A stretch of 64,000 nt of DNA from positions 6,827,001 through 6,891,000 of the forward strand of contig NZ_JAUSVK010000001.1 in NCBI RefSeq assembly GCF_030814655.1. The letters are read 5' to 3'. This stretch comes from Labrys monachus (GTDB lineage: Bacteria; Pseudomonadota; Alphaproteobacteria; Rhizobiales; Labraceae). Shown here in pieces: positions 7,736 to 16,069 of this stretch. Each line of letters opens with the position of its first letter. Within the stretch, counting starts at the first letter, position 1. The notes beneath the pieces were generated by a model. The model did no database searches and was not told where the DNA came from. It saw nothing but the letters and a program-made list of their open reading frames with translations. A program made the position numbers and the translations under genes.

Positions 7736-9493
7736 ATGAGACGGGTTCTCTTTCTGGCAGCGCTCGTGCTCGCTCTCACGCCTTGCGCAGCCGGCGCCGC
7801 TTCGCGTCCGGCAGTGGAGGCCCCCGACGGCATGGTGGTGACCTCGCAGCACCTGGCCTCCGAGGTCGGCGCCGACATCCTGCGCCGGGGCGGCAACGCC
7901 ATCGATGCGGCGGTCGCCGTCGGCTATGCCCAGGCGGTGACCAATCCGTGCTGCGCCAATATCGGCGGCGGCGGCTTCATGGTGATCCATCTTGCCCGGG
8001 ACAACCGCGACACCTTCATCAATTTCCGCGAGAAGGCGCCGGCCGCCGCCCGCCGCGACATGTATCTCGACGGCCAGGGCAACCTCGTGAAGGGCGCGAG
8101 CCTCGTCGGCTATCGCGCCGTGGCGGTGCCCGGCAGCGTGCTCGGGCTCGACACCGCGCTGCGCGAATACGGCACTCTGCCGCGGGCCGCGGTGATGGCG
8201 CCGGCCATCCGGCTGGCGCGGGAGGGCTTCGTGCTCGCCCGCAGCGATACCGACATCATCGACGCGGGCGCGCCCGCCCTGAAACGGGATCCCGAGACCG
8301 CGCGGATCTTCTTCCGCCCCGACGGCGCGCCGCTCCAGCCCGGCGACCGGCTGGTGCAGACCGACCTCGCCGCCACCCTGCAGGCGATCGCCGACGGCGG
8401 CCCCGACGTCTTCTACAAGGGCGAGGCCGCCCGCCGGATCGACAGCGCCATGAAGGCGCATGGCGGCATCGTGACCGCGCAGGACCTCGCCGACTACACG
8501 GTGACCGAAGGCGCGCCGGTGACGTGCCGCTATCGCGGCTATGTCCTCGCCTCGGCGGCGCCGCCTTCCTCGGGCGGCACCACGCTGTGCGAGATCCTCA
8601 ACATCCTCGAAGGCTACGATCTCAGGGCGATGGGCTACCATTCGGCCGCCGCGGTGCATGTGATGGTCGAGGCGATGCGCCACGCCTATATGGACCGCAA
8701 CACCTATCTCGGCGATCCCGCCTTCGTCACCAATCCGCTCGGCCGCCTGCTCGGCAAGGACTATGCGGCGCAGATCCGGGCGACGATCCTGCCGGACCGG
8801 GCGACGCCGTCGAGGCAGGTCCAGCCCGGCACGGCGCCGCATGAGAAGACGGAGACGACGCATTATTCGATCGTCGACCACGAAGGCAACGCCGTCTCGG
8901 TGACCTACACGGTCAACGGCCTGTTCGGCGCCAATGTGATGGCGCCCGGCACCGGCTTCGTGCTGAACGACGAGATGGACGATTTCACCACCAAGACCGG
9001 CGTGCCCAATCTCTTCGGGCTGGTCCAGGGCGAGGCCAACGCCATCGCGCCCGGCAAGCGCCCGCTCTCCTCGATGGCGCCGACGCTCGTCACGCGGGAC
9101 GGGCATATCGCCGCCGTGCTCGGCAGCCCCGGCGGTTCGCGCATCATCACCATCACGCTGCAGACCGCGCTCGACATGATCGACTACGGCATGCAGCCGC
9201 AGGAGGCGGTGGATGCCCCGCGCATCCATCACCAATGGCTGCCCGACAAGATCTTCGCCGAGCCCTTCGCGCTGTCGCCGGACACCGTCCGGATCCTCGA
9301 GGGCATGGGCTACGACATCGTGGAGCAGACGCCGTGGGGCGCCGCCGAGCTGGTGGCGTTGCCGGCGATGACCGGCGGCTCGGACGCGGCCACCTCCGCC
9401 AGCGATTCGACCTTCGGCGGCAGGATGCGGCCCGGCTTCGTCTACGGCGCCACCGACGACCGCCGCCCGGCCGGGCTGGCGGTCGGGGAATGA
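7736..9493 (+). CDS. ggt: Gamma-glutamyltranspeptidase
   Basis: Periplasmic N-terminal-nucleophile hydrolase that cleaves or transfers the gamma-glutamyl group of glutathione and related compounds. The 585-residue precursor has a signal peptide (MRRVLFLAALVLALTPCAAGA). The large-subunit segments are VTSQHLASEVGADILRRGGNA and NIGGGGFM. The autoprocessing site is TTHYSIVD, whose first Thr (Thr374) would become the nucleophile of the small subunit. The oxyanion segment is KRPLSSMAPT and the C-terminal part contains GSPGGSRI. Length is as expected. The ATG lies just after a GGAAGGATC ribosome site. The IS110 element begins 55 bases downstream and does not touch the gene. Confidence 0.95.
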   Translation: MRRVLFLAALVLALTPCAAGAASRPAVEAPDGMVVTSQHLASEVGADILRRGGNAIDAAVAVGYAQAVTNPCCANIGGGGFMVIHLARDNRDTFINFREKAPAAARRDMYLDGQGNLVKGASLVGYRAVAVPGSVLGLDTALREYGTLPRAAVMAPAIRLAREGFVLARSDTDIIDAGAPALKRDPETARIFFRPDGAPLQPGDRLVQTDLAATLQAIADGGPDVFYKGEAARRIDSAMKAHGGIVTAQDLADYTVTEGAPVTCRYRGYVLASAAPPSSGGTTLCEILNILEGYDLRAMGYHSAAAVHVMVEAMRHAYMDRNTYLGDPAFVTNPLGRLLGKDYAAQIRATILPDRATPSRQVQPGTAPHEKTETTHYSIVDHEGNAVSVTYTVNGLFGANVMAPGTGFVLNDEMDDFTTKTGVPNLFGLVQGEANAIAPGKRPLSSMAPTLVTRDGHIAAVLGSPGGSRIITITLQTALDMIDYGMQPQEAVDAPRIHHQWLPDKIFAEPFALSPDTVRILEGMGYDIVEQTPWGAAELVALPAMTGGSDAATSASDSTFGGRMRPGFVYGATDDRRPAGLAVGE

Positions 9494-9561
9494 GGACGTT
9501 TGGGAACGGTGCCGTCATCCCCGGCGAGCCGCGCAGCGGCGAGGGAAGCAACCATAATCGT

Positions 9562-10614
9562 TCATGGTGTTTTTTCTTGCCAGGGCGAGCGTCTGGCGAG
9601 AACGGTATTTGCGTAGATGAGAAGCTTTCTGGCGCATGCGACCATGGCCTGCTTTTTGGTTTTGCCAGCAGTGATGAGGCGCTTGTAGACGGCTTTGAGT
9701 TGCGGGTTCCAAAAATGGGCAGCGGGGACGGCAGCGCCGTAGAGAGCTTTGCGGACTCTGGCCCTGCCGCCGGCAATGCGTCGTTGGCCGTGGCTGTCGC
9801 CGCTGTCGCAATCGAAGGGGGCGAGGCCGGCCAGGGCAGCGATCCGCTCGCGTGAGAGGGTTCCCAATTCGGGCATGGCGATCACAAGGGTGATTGCCGT
9901 GCGCGAGCCGATGCCGGGAATGGAGAACAGCAGTTCGTATTTCTCGGCGAGATCGGGATATTGCTTGAGGTGATCGCGCAGCCGCCGCTCCTCGACGCCG
10001 CTTTGCAGACGACAGCGGCGGATGTCGGCCTCGATCATGCGTCGGACACGCTTGTCCTTGCAGTGCTCGAGGCGTGTTTTATGGCGCGCCTCGTCCGCCT
10101 CGATCTGCTCCAGATGCACCAGCGTGTCCCACAAGGCGGTCAGGCGGGGATCCGGCTTGTGGGTTCGCCCGCCCAGAATCGCGGTGAAGGCTGCGATCAG
10201 AACCGCGTCGATGCGATCATTCTTGGCCCGCTGCAGCCGGGCCTTGGCGAAAGCCCGCATCTGGATAGGCTGATGCAGGATCACCTCGAAGCCCGCCTGG
10301 CGCAGAGCCTGGGCGATGCCCCGCTCATAGCCGCCGCTGGCCTCCATGCCGACGCGTGTCACGCCCTGGGCCTTGAAGCGCTCCACCACGGCTTGCCAGC
10401 CGGCCGCATCGTTTTCATCCGCCCACACGCCACTCTGATTGTGAATGGCGCTGTCCAGCTTGGCCTTGCCGACATCGATGCCGGCTGAGCGGCCGGCGTC
10501 TTTGACGGGGGCGGCCGCCGCCGGCTCGGAGCGTTCGATGCCTCCTTTTTTGACGGAGCCAGCTTTTACCGTGCTGGCCTGACTGATTTTGGACTTTGTG
10601 CTAAGTTTGCCCAT
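9562..10614 (-). CDS. IS110-family transposase (RuvC-like DEDD plus Tnp_20)
   Basis: A 350-residue recombinase. The N-terminal RuvC-like domain has the DEDD set: Asp47 in GIDVGKAKLD, Glu91 in MEASGGYER, and Asp133/Asp136 in KNDRIDA. A helical middle follows, then the C-terminal Tnp_20 domain (FSIPGIGSRTAITLVIAM, IAALAGLAPFDCDSG, RRIAGGRARVRKALY), whose serine in DSG is the expected second nucleophile. ATG 10614 is preferred because GGGGAGACGAAG lies directly upstream; the frame stays open to 10662. All catalytic residues are present and there is no frameshift, so the element may be active. It would work with a bridge RNA from the adjacent non-coding segment. Confidence 0.93.
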   Translation of the reverse strand: MGKLSTKSKISQASTVKAGSVKKGGIERSEPAAAAPVKDAGRSAGIDVGKAKLDSAIHNQSGVWADENDAAGWQAVVERFKAQGVTRVGMEASGGYERGIAQALRQAGFEVILHQPIQMRAFAKARLQRAKNDRIDAVLIAAFTAILGGRTHKPDPRLTALWDTLVHLEQIEADEARHKTRLEHCKDKRVRRMIEADIRRCRLQSGVEERRLRDHLKQYPDLAEKYELLFSIPGIGSRTAITLVIAMPELGTLSRERIAALAGLAPFDCDSGDSHGQRRIAGGRARVRKALYGAAVPAAHFWNPQLKAVYKRLITAGKTKKQAMVACARKLLIYANTVLARRSPWQEKTP

Positions 10615-10818
10615 CTTCGTCTCCCCAACCTTGCTACGCGAACCCGAGGTTCGATCAACCACACGGGGTGAAGGAAGAGGCGATCACGATCCAGCTTCCC
10701 CACAGCCCCAGGGCTTCGGGAATCACGATCCGATGATCGCCGCCGGGCCTGGGGTGGCCACCCCAGGCCCGGCGCCTCTACAAGGCGAGACAATTTTGGC
10801 AGATTTTGATTATACAAG
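10615..10818 (-). ncRNA. Candidate bridge-RNA region of the IS110 element
   Basis: IS110-group elements encode a structured guide (bridge) RNA in the non-coding end upstream of the transposase; this 204-base segment is that position. It holds a perfect 34-base palindrome (10741-10774, centred on GGTGGCCACC), a 6+3+6 hairpin CGAACC-CGA-GGTTCG (10639-10653), and the direct repeat ATCACGATCC (at 10683 and 10722). On the transposase strand GGGGAAGCTGGATC (10688-10701 inverted) resembles the insertion target GGGAAG-GG-GATCC, a possible guide, but I could not fold it. Ends of the RNA are unknown. Confidence 0.4.
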
Positions 10819-10935
10819 GGGATCCATGGCCAGGACATCGCCCGACGGCATGGACCCTCTTCCCTCGCTTCGCTCGCCGGGGATGACGGAGCTTCGGACG
10901 ACGGCCGTTTCGAAGGGAGCGCGAGAGCCTGCCTC

Positions 10936-10972
10936 AACAAAAATCCCGGACACGCTTTCGCATGTCCGGGAT
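10936..10972 (-). terminator. Rho-independent terminator for the L,D-transpeptidase gene
   Basis: On the minus strand a perfect 10-base stem ATCCCGGACA/TGTCCGGGAT (10943-10952 and 10963-10972) with a 10-base loop is followed by TTTTTG. It begins 27 bases after the stop of the gene at 10999, in the right orientation and distance. Confidence 0.85.
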
Positions 10973-10998
10973 GAAATTCAGCCGGCGGCCGGCATGCT

Positions 10999-12579
10999 CT
11001 ATTGCGCGTCGGCGACGCGGGACTGGGTCCCGAAATCGAGATTGTAGATGTCGGGACGGAAATGGGCCGTGCCGTCCGGGGTGACATAGGCGGTCATGTA
11101 GACCCAGTGCACCGGCACCCGGTCCGGAATCGCCTCGTCCTTGCGCTCGCCGGTGGCGATCTGCTGGGCGACGCGGTTGGCGTCCCAGCCGGAGCCGAGC
11201 AGCCAGGCGGCGAGGTCGTTGACGCCCTGCACGCGGACGCAGCCATGCGAGAAGAAGCGGTCGGTGGCGCCGAACAGCTTCTTCGACGGGGTGTCGTGCA
11301 TATAGACCGCTTCCGAATTCGGCATCTGGATGCGCAGCTGGCCGAGCGCATTGCCGAGGCCGGAATCCTGGCGGACGATATAGGTGGAGGCCTTCTCGCT
11401 CGACCAGTCGATCGTCTTCGGGTCGATCGCACGGCCGGAGCCGTCCATCACCTTCATGTTCTCACGGGCGAGGTAGGACGGGTCCTTGAGCATATGCGGG
11501 CCGATCTCCTTCTTGATGATGGAGGCGGGCACGGTCCAGGTCGGGTTGAAGTTGATGGCGCTGATGGTGGCGTCGACTTCCGGCGAAGGGTTCTGCGGCC
11601 GGCCGGCCACGGCGACGTAGCGCCGCACGACCTGGCCGCCGTCGATGGCCTCGACCTGCGCGCTCGGGATGTTCACCACGACATAGCGCTGGCTGAAATT
11701 GATGAAGCGGGCGCCGAGCCGCTCCATGTTGTGGCCGATCTGCTCCAGGCGCTGCTGGACCGGCACCGCCATGGCGGCGCGCGTGCGGTCGTTGATGGAG
11801 CCGGTCGGCGCCAGGCCGTAGCGCATCTGGAAACGGTCGACGGCGGCGGTGAGGCCGGCGTCCCAGCGCGGATTCTCACGGTCGACCGCCGGCAGGTCCC
11901 GCTCGATCACCAGGCGCTGGCGCAAAGCGAGGACGGCCGAGCCGGAGGAGCGGGGGCCGAGGCCGACCGGCGGGGCGGCCGGGAAGCCGCCATTGCGGGC
12001 GATCTTCGCGTAATATTGGGCGAGGCCGTTGAGTCGGTCGAGTGAGCCGGCATCGAAGGTCGGGATGCCGGACCACGGCGTCTGGGCGATCACGGCCGGG
12101 GCCGACGGCGCATAGGATGCCGCGACCTTCTTCTTCCGCACCACGGGCTTGACGGCCTCGGCCGGAGCGGAGGCCTCCGCCGCCGGGGCGGGTGCGGCCA
12201 CCGACGCATCCGGCGCGGGAGCGGTCGCCTCGACGTTCGGAGCCGTCGCCTGGTCGGGCGCCGGGGCTTCGGCGGCGGCGGGAGCCGCTGCGTCGGGAGC
12301 GGGCGCCGGGGCGGCCGGCGTCACCGCGGCGGCCGGCGCAGCCGGCACCGGCAGGTCGTTCGAGGTGGGAGTGGGGGCGGCGGCGACCGTCGCCGGGGCC
12401 GCAGGCGCCACGGCCTGCGGGGTCGGCGCAGCGGAAGAATCGGTTGCCGCCGAGCCGGCCGGCGTCGCGGCGAGCGGGATGCTCGCCGTGGAGGGAACAT
12501 CCTGCGCCACGGCCGGAAGGGCCGCGGTCAGCGCCAAAACGGAAACGGCCGCGAGGGCGATATGAACAAACTGCTTCAT
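10999..12579 (-). CDS. L,D-transpeptidase with peptidoglycan-binding domain
   Basis: Periplasmic peptidoglycan cross-linking enzyme (YkuD fold) of 526 residues. MKQFVHIALAAVSVLALTAALPAVAQ is a signal peptide. About 150 residues of Ala/Pro-rich linker follow (many APAP-type steps), then a basic KKKV patch, a peptidoglycan-binding motif (SAVLALRQRLVIERDL, FQMRYGLAPTGSINDRT), and the catalytic YkuD domain with the SHGCVRV signature, whose Cys is the nucleophile. ATG 12579 starts the signal peptide; the upstream extension is unlike one. A second, similar enzyme lies at 39108. The long low-complexity linker may span the periplasm to reach the wall. Confidence 0.92.
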   Translation of the reverse strand: MKQFVHIALAAVSVLALTAALPAVAQDVPSTASIPLAATPAGSAATDSSAAPTPQAVAPAAPATVAAAPTPTSNDLPVPAAPAAAVTPAAPAPAPDAAAPAAAEAPAPDQATAPNVEATAPAPDASVAAPAPAAEASAPAEAVKPVVRKKKVAASYAPSAPAVIAQTPWSGIPTFDAGSLDRLNGLAQYYAKIARNGGFPAAPPVGLGPRSSGSAVLALRQRLVIERDLPAVDRENPRWDAGLTAAVDRFQMRYGLAPTGSINDRTRAAMAVPVQQRLEQIGHNMERLGARFINFSQRYVVVNIPSAQVEAIDGGQVVRRYVAVAGRPQNPSPEVDATISAINFNPTWTVPASIIKKEIGPHMLKDPSYLARENMKVMDGSGRAIDPKTIDWSSEKASTYIVRQDSGLGNALGQLRIQMPNSEAVYMHDTPSKKLFGATDRFFSHGCVRVQGVNDLAAWLLGSGWDANRVAQQIATGERKDEAIPDRVPVHWVYMTAYVTPDGTAHFRPDIYNLDFGTQSRVADAQ

Positions 12580-12769
12580 GCGAGGCTCGTCGTCGGCCGT
12601 GGGCCGGTACAAAGAGGGATCATGAGCGGACCATAACACGGGCCGGATAGGCGCGGTATCTCCGCCATATTATCGCCGCACGATTGTAATGCGGCGTAAC
12701 AAATTAACCACAACGCCAGATGATCGGTTCCTGCCGCCGCAGAAATGCCGAGCACCCGAAGTCAGGCGA

Positions 12770-13051
12770 TCAGTCATAGGGATTCGAAGTTAACAATCCG
12801 GTTACGAAATCGATGCCGCTCTGCTCGGCCGCGGCCATGATGACGCACCCGACGGACCGCTCTCCTCGCGACGTGGCCCGGAACTCTACGCAAACCATAC
12901 ACGGTCCGGCCGTCACGATCGACAAAGGGCGCCCGGCGATCACGATATTATGATAGGGGACGACAGGGGTCTGCCGGGCAGCCGGCCTGCGGGGACCGTT
13001 CTCGGGCTGCCAGAGTGTTCGACCCTCGGATCGAATCACCAAGAATTGCAA
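12770..13051 (-). CDS. Hypothetical small protein, doubtful
   Basis: An open frame of 93 residues fills part of the 532-base gap between two minus-strand genes. It reads MQFLVIRSEGRTLWQPENGPRR at its start and ends GIDFVTGLLTSNPYD, with three cysteines and a moderately hydrophobic middle. I recognise no family, no signal peptide and no convincing ribosome site. The rest of the gap (12580-12769) is somewhat AT-richer and should hold the promoter of the L,D-transpeptidase gene. It may be chance coding; conservation would decide. Confidence 0.3.
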   Translation of the reverse strand: MQFLVIRSEGRTLWQPENGPRRPAARQTPVVPYHNIVIAGRPLSIVTAGPCMVCVEFRATSRGERSVGCVIMAAAEQSGIDFVTGLLTSNPYD

Positions 13052-13055
13052 AATC

Positions 13056-13114
13056 CTTTTGATACCAATGCGCTAAATAGGTGATCCGCTGCTGCTTGAA
13101 CGCATTTTGCCCTA
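13056..13114 (-). repeat. Dispersed Rhizobiales-type repeat (CTAGGGCAAAATGCGTTCA) at the end of the hydroxyacyl-CoA dehydrogenase gene
   Basis: On the minus strand the sequence CTAGGGCAAAATGCGTTCA leads to CACCTATTTAGCGCATTGG and TATCAAAA. Related text occurs at 43021 (CTAGAGCAAAGCGCGTTCA) and a fragment at 25413 (CTAGGGCAAAAT). The TAG stop of the gene at 13112 is the TAG of this repeat, so the repeat supplies the end of the coding sequence. Confidence 0.6.
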
Positions 13115-13993
13115 GCGGGTGGCGACCGGCTTTTCGCCGCGGTAATCGTAGAAGCCGCGCTTCACCTTGCGGCCGATCCAGCCGGCCTCGACATATTTCA
13201 CCAGAAGCGGGCAGGGGCGATATTTGGAATCGGCCAGTCCCTCGTGGAGGACCTGCATGATCGACAGGCAGGTATCGAGGCCGATGAAGTCGGCGAGCTG
13301 GAGCGGCCCCATCGGATGGTTGGCGCCGAGCCGCATCGCGGTGTCGATCGATTCCACCGTGCCGACGCCCTCATAGAGCGTGTAGATCGCCTCGTTGATC
13401 ATCGGCAGCAGGATGCGGTTGACGATGAAGGCGGGAAAATCCTCGGCGACGGCGATCTGCCGGTCGAGCCTGCCGATGAAATTGCGCGCCGCCTCGAAGG
13501 TCTCGTCGCCGGTGGCGATGCCGCGAATGAGTTCGACGAGCTGCATCACCGGCACGGGATTCATGAAATGGATGCCGATGAAGCGCTCGGGCCGGTCGGT
13601 CGCCGCCGCCAGGCGCGTGATCGAGATCGACGAGGTGTTGGTGGCGAGGATGGCCTCCGGCTTCAGATGGGGACAGACGGCGCCGTAGATCTTGACCTTG
13701 ACCTGCTCGTTCTCGGTGGCGGCCTCGATGACGAGGTCGCAATTGCCGATGCCCTCGACATTCGGCTCCGGCTTGATGCGGGCGAGCGTCTCCTCGCTCT
13801 GGGCCTGGGTGATGGTTCCCTTGGCGACCTGGCGCTTGAGGTTGCCGTTGACGGTGGCCAGGCCGTTGTTGACCCGGTCGAGCGAAACGTCGTTGAGCAC
13901 CACGTCCAGCCCGGCCAGGGCAGCGACATGCGCGATACCGCTGCCCATCTGTCCGGCGCCGATGATGCCGAGCGTCCTGATATCCACCGTCAT
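13112..13993 (-). CDS. 3-hydroxybutyryl-CoA dehydrogenase (3-hydroxyacyl-CoA dehydrogenase family)
   Basis: NAD-dependent oxidation of (S)-3-hydroxyacyl-CoA to 3-ketoacyl-CoA, or its reverse, in beta-oxidation or butanoate metabolism. The 293-residue protein has the Rossmann motif IIGAGQMGSG, ATNTSSISIT, the catalytic His segment GIHFMNPVPVMQLVE, and the C-terminal domain with NRILLPMINEAI, GANHPMGPLQLADFIGLD and GRKVKRGFYDY. ATG 13993 is preferred over GTG 13999 because AGGGA sits 7 bases before it. It is the last gene of a likely etfB-etfA-hbd operon, 168 bases after etfA, consistent with electrons from acyl-CoA oxidation feeding ETF. Confidence 0.94.
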   Translation of the reverse strand: MTVDIRTLGIIGAGQMGSGIAHVAALAGLDVVLNDVSLDRVNNGLATVNGNLKRQVAKGTITQAQSEETLARIKPEPNVEGIGNCDLVIEAATENEQVKVKIYGAVCPHLKPEAILATNTSSISITRLAAATDRPERFIGIHFMNPVPVMQLVELIRGIATGDETFEAARNFIGRLDRQIAVAEDFPAFIVNRILLPMINEAIYTLYEGVGTVESIDTAMRLGANHPMGPLQLADFIGLDTCLSIMQVLHEGLADSKYRPCPLLVKYVEAGWIGRKVKRGFYDYRGEKPVATR

Positions 13994-14161
13994 TTCCACT
14001 TCCCTGGTCCCTGATCCATCTTATCGAGGCAATCCGGCAGATGGAAGACGTTTGGTCGGCTTCGCCCGGCCGGCCCCGCCGGCGGATCGCGGGGCATCGG
14101 CACATCGACAAGACGCCGTGGCGGCGGCAGCGGCCGGGGACGCCCGCTGCCGCGTCGCCGG

Positions 14162-15103
14162 CTATTTGCCGATCTTCGCCAGTTCGTCCCGCAGCGCCGG
14201 CAGGGCGGTGAAGAGGTCGGCCACCAGGCCGTAATCGGCGACCTGGAAGATCGGCGCCTCCTCGTCCTTGTTGATGGCGACGATCACCTTGGAGTCCTTC
14301 ATGCCGGCGAGGTGCTGGATCGCGCCGGAAATGCCGACGGCGATGTAGAGATCCGGGGCGACCACCTTGCCCGTCTGGCCGACCTGCCAGTCGTTCGGCG
14401 CGTAGCCGGCATCGACGGCGGCGCGCGAGGCGCCCATGGCGGCGCCGAGCTTGTCGGCGACCGGTTCGATATAGGTGGTGAAATTCTCCCGGTTCTGCAT
14501 GGCGCGGCCGCCGGAGATGATGATCTTGGCGGAAGCGAGTTCCGGCCGGTCCGACCGGGCCAGCGCCTCGCCCTTGAAGCTGGAAATGCCGGGATCGGCC
14601 GTCGCCGCCACCGGTTCGACCGGCGCGGCACCGCCTTCGCCCGTCGCGGCGAAGGAGGCGGTACGGACGGTGATCACCTTCTTGGCGTCGGAGGACTGCA
14701 CGGTCTGGACGGCGTTGCCGGCATAGATGGGGCGTTCGAACGTATCGGCCGACACGATCTTGACGACGTCGGAGATCTGCATGACGTCGAGCAGCGCGGC
14801 GACGCGCGGCAGCACGTTCTTCCAGGCGGCGGTGGACGGGGCGACGATCGCATCATAGGCCGGAGCGAGGCCGACGATGAGGGCGGCCGTCGGCTCGGCG
14901 AGCCGGTGGGCATAGGACGCGTCGGCCAGCAGCACCTTTTCGACCCCGGCGAGCCTGGCGGCCTGCGCGGCGGCGGCCTCGGCGCCTTCGCCCGCCACCA
15001 GGACATGGATGGGGGCGCCGAGCGCCGCCGCGGCGGTGAGGGCCCGGGCCGTGACGTCCTTCAGGCCGGAGGCGTCGAGTTCTGCAACGAGAAGTGTGGT
15101 CAT
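14162..15103 (-). CDS. etfA: Electron transfer flavoprotein alpha subunit
   Basis: FAD-binding subunit of ETF, which takes electrons from acyl-CoA and other flavin dehydrogenases and passes them to ETF:ubiquinone oxidoreductase. The 313-residue protein starts [16 protein letters not shown]. Its C-terminal FAD domain carries [52 protein letters not shown] and [13 protein letters not shown], the family signature. AAGGA lies upstream of the ATG. It follows etfB by 21 bases on the same strand. Confidence 0.97.
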   Translation of the reverse strand: MTTLLVAELDASGLKDVTARALTAAAALGAPIHVLVAGEGAEAAAAQAARLAGVEKVLLADASYAHRLAEPTAALIVGLAPAYDAIVAPSTAAWKNVLPRVAALLDVMQISDVVKIVSADTFERPIYAGNAVQTVQSSDAKKVITVRTASFAATGEGGAAPVEPVAATADPGISSFKGEALARSDRPELASAKIIISGGRAMQNRENFTTYIEPVADKLGAAMGASRAAVDAGYAPNDWQVGQTGKVVAPDLYIAVGISGAIQHLAGMKDSKVIVAINKDEEAPIFQVADYGLVADLFTALPALRDELAKIGK

Positions 15104-15124
15104 CGTGTCAATCCTTCGCTTCTC

Positions 15125-15874
15125 TCAGAGCACGCCGGCTTCGTTCTTGAGCTTGTCGACCAGCTCGGCCACCGAGGCGACCTTCTTGCCGGCCTGGCGG
15201 GCGGCGGGCTCCACCGTCTTGAGCACGGCGAGGCGCGGCGCGATGTCGACGCCGAGCGCTTCGGGCGACGTCTCGTCGATCGGCTTCTTCTTCGCCTTCA
15301 TGATGTTGGGCAGCGAGGCGTAGCGCGGCTCGTTGAGGCGCAGGTCCGTGGTGACGATCGCCGGCAGGTCGAGCGTCACCGTCTGCAGGCCGCCGTCGAC
15401 CTCGCGGGTCACGTCGAGCTTGCCGCCGTCGAATTCGAGCTTGGAGGCGAAGGTGCCCTGCGGCCAGCCGAGCAGCGCCGCGAGCATCTGCCCGGTGGCG
15501 TTCATGTCGTCGTCGATGGCCTGCTTGCCGAGAATGACCAGGCCCGGCGCTTCCTTGGCCACCAGGGCCTTGAGGATCTTGGCGACGGCGAGCGGCTCGA
15601 CCATGGCGTCGGTCTTGACCAGGATGCCGCGGTCGGCGCCCATCGCCAGGCCCGAGCGCAGCGTTTCGGCGGCCTGCGCCGGGCCGATCGAGACGACGAC
15701 GACTTCCGTCGCCTTGCCGGCTTCCCTGAGGCGCAGCGCTTCCTCGACGCCGATCTCGTCGAAGGGGTTCATCGACATCTTGACGTTGGTCAGATCGACG
15801 CCGGATCCATCACCCTTGACGCGGATCTTCACATTGTAATCGACGACCCGCTTGACGGGCACGAGCACTTTCAT
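15125..15874 (-). CDS. etfB: Electron transfer flavoprotein beta subunit
   Basis: The 249-residue partner of EtfA. It starts [20 protein letters not shown], followed by [17 protein letters not shown] and the AMP-site region ([46 protein letters not shown]). These match the family from end to end. GGAGAAG lies just before the ATG. It is the first gene of the etfB-etfA-hbd unit; the 195-base gap upstream to the rhomboid gene should hold the promoter, though I see no clear consensus box. Confidence 0.97.
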   Translation of the reverse strand: MKVLVPVKRVVDYNVKIRVKGDGSGVDLTNVKMSMNPFDEIGVEEALRLREAGKATEVVVVSIGPAQAAETLRSGLAMGADRGILVKTDAMVEPLAVAKILKALVAKEAPGLVILGKQAIDDDMNATGQMLAALLGWPQGTFASKLEFDGGKLDVTREVDGGLQTVTLDLPAIVTTDLRLNEPRYASLPNIMKAKKKPIDETSPEALGVDIAPRLAVLKTVEPAARQAGKKVASVAELVDKLKNEAGVL

Positions 15875-16069
15875 GGGGCTTCTCCAGAAGGCGGGCCGGA
15901 AGGCATATGAGCGATATCGGTCGACGGCATAAAGATCTCACGCCTCGCCCGCTATCGGTGAACCGACAAGTCGCGTCGCGGCCAGGCCGCCATCGCAACA
16001 ACTCGATGACGTGTTTCAGCTAATGGCCGCAGCTTTTTGTGTCAACGCGACACACGCGCGGAACGTGCA

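Larger units (their letters stand above)
9549..10818 (-). mobile_element. IS110-family insertion sequence, about 1270 bp
   Basis: Boundaries are inferred from the split palindromic repeat: repeat sequence stops after GGGAAG at 9548 and resumes from AAG at 10816, so a few bases of core (AAG, or CTT on the transposase strand) occur at both junctions. The element carries one transposase on the minus strand with only 13 bases between its stop and the element end, and about 200 non-coding bases before its start. That is the IS110-group layout. Subterminal ATAATC (9554-9559) and GATTAT (10808-10813) are inverse complements. There is no long terminal inverted repeat, as usual for the family. Confidence 0.82.
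9512..10889. repeat. Dispersed palindromic repeat split by the IS110 element
   Basis: The left half (9512-9548) reads inward from CCGTCATCCCCGGCGAGC to GAGGGAAG. The right half (10816-10889) starts AAGGGGATCCATGG and ends CTCGCCGGGGATGACGG. Joined at the shared AAG, they make one palindrome of about 110 bases: CCGTCATCCCCGGCGAG arms outside, GAGGGAAG / CTTCCCTC next, and GGATCCATGG near the middle. The outer arm occurs again at 25271-25301, and derived forms at 23226 and 26103, so this is a repeat family in this genome. The rejoined sequence looks intact, which implies a clean insertion. Confidence 0.8.

Noticed and set aside
7736-9493. Possible disruption of ggt by the IS110 element.
   Set aside because: The gene ends at 9493 with a normal C-terminus; the element starts at about 9549, within the downstream repeat.
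10741-10774. The 34-base palindrome read as a simple transcription terminator.
   Set aside because: No T run follows on either strand, and it sits upstream of the transposase inside the candidate guide-RNA segment.
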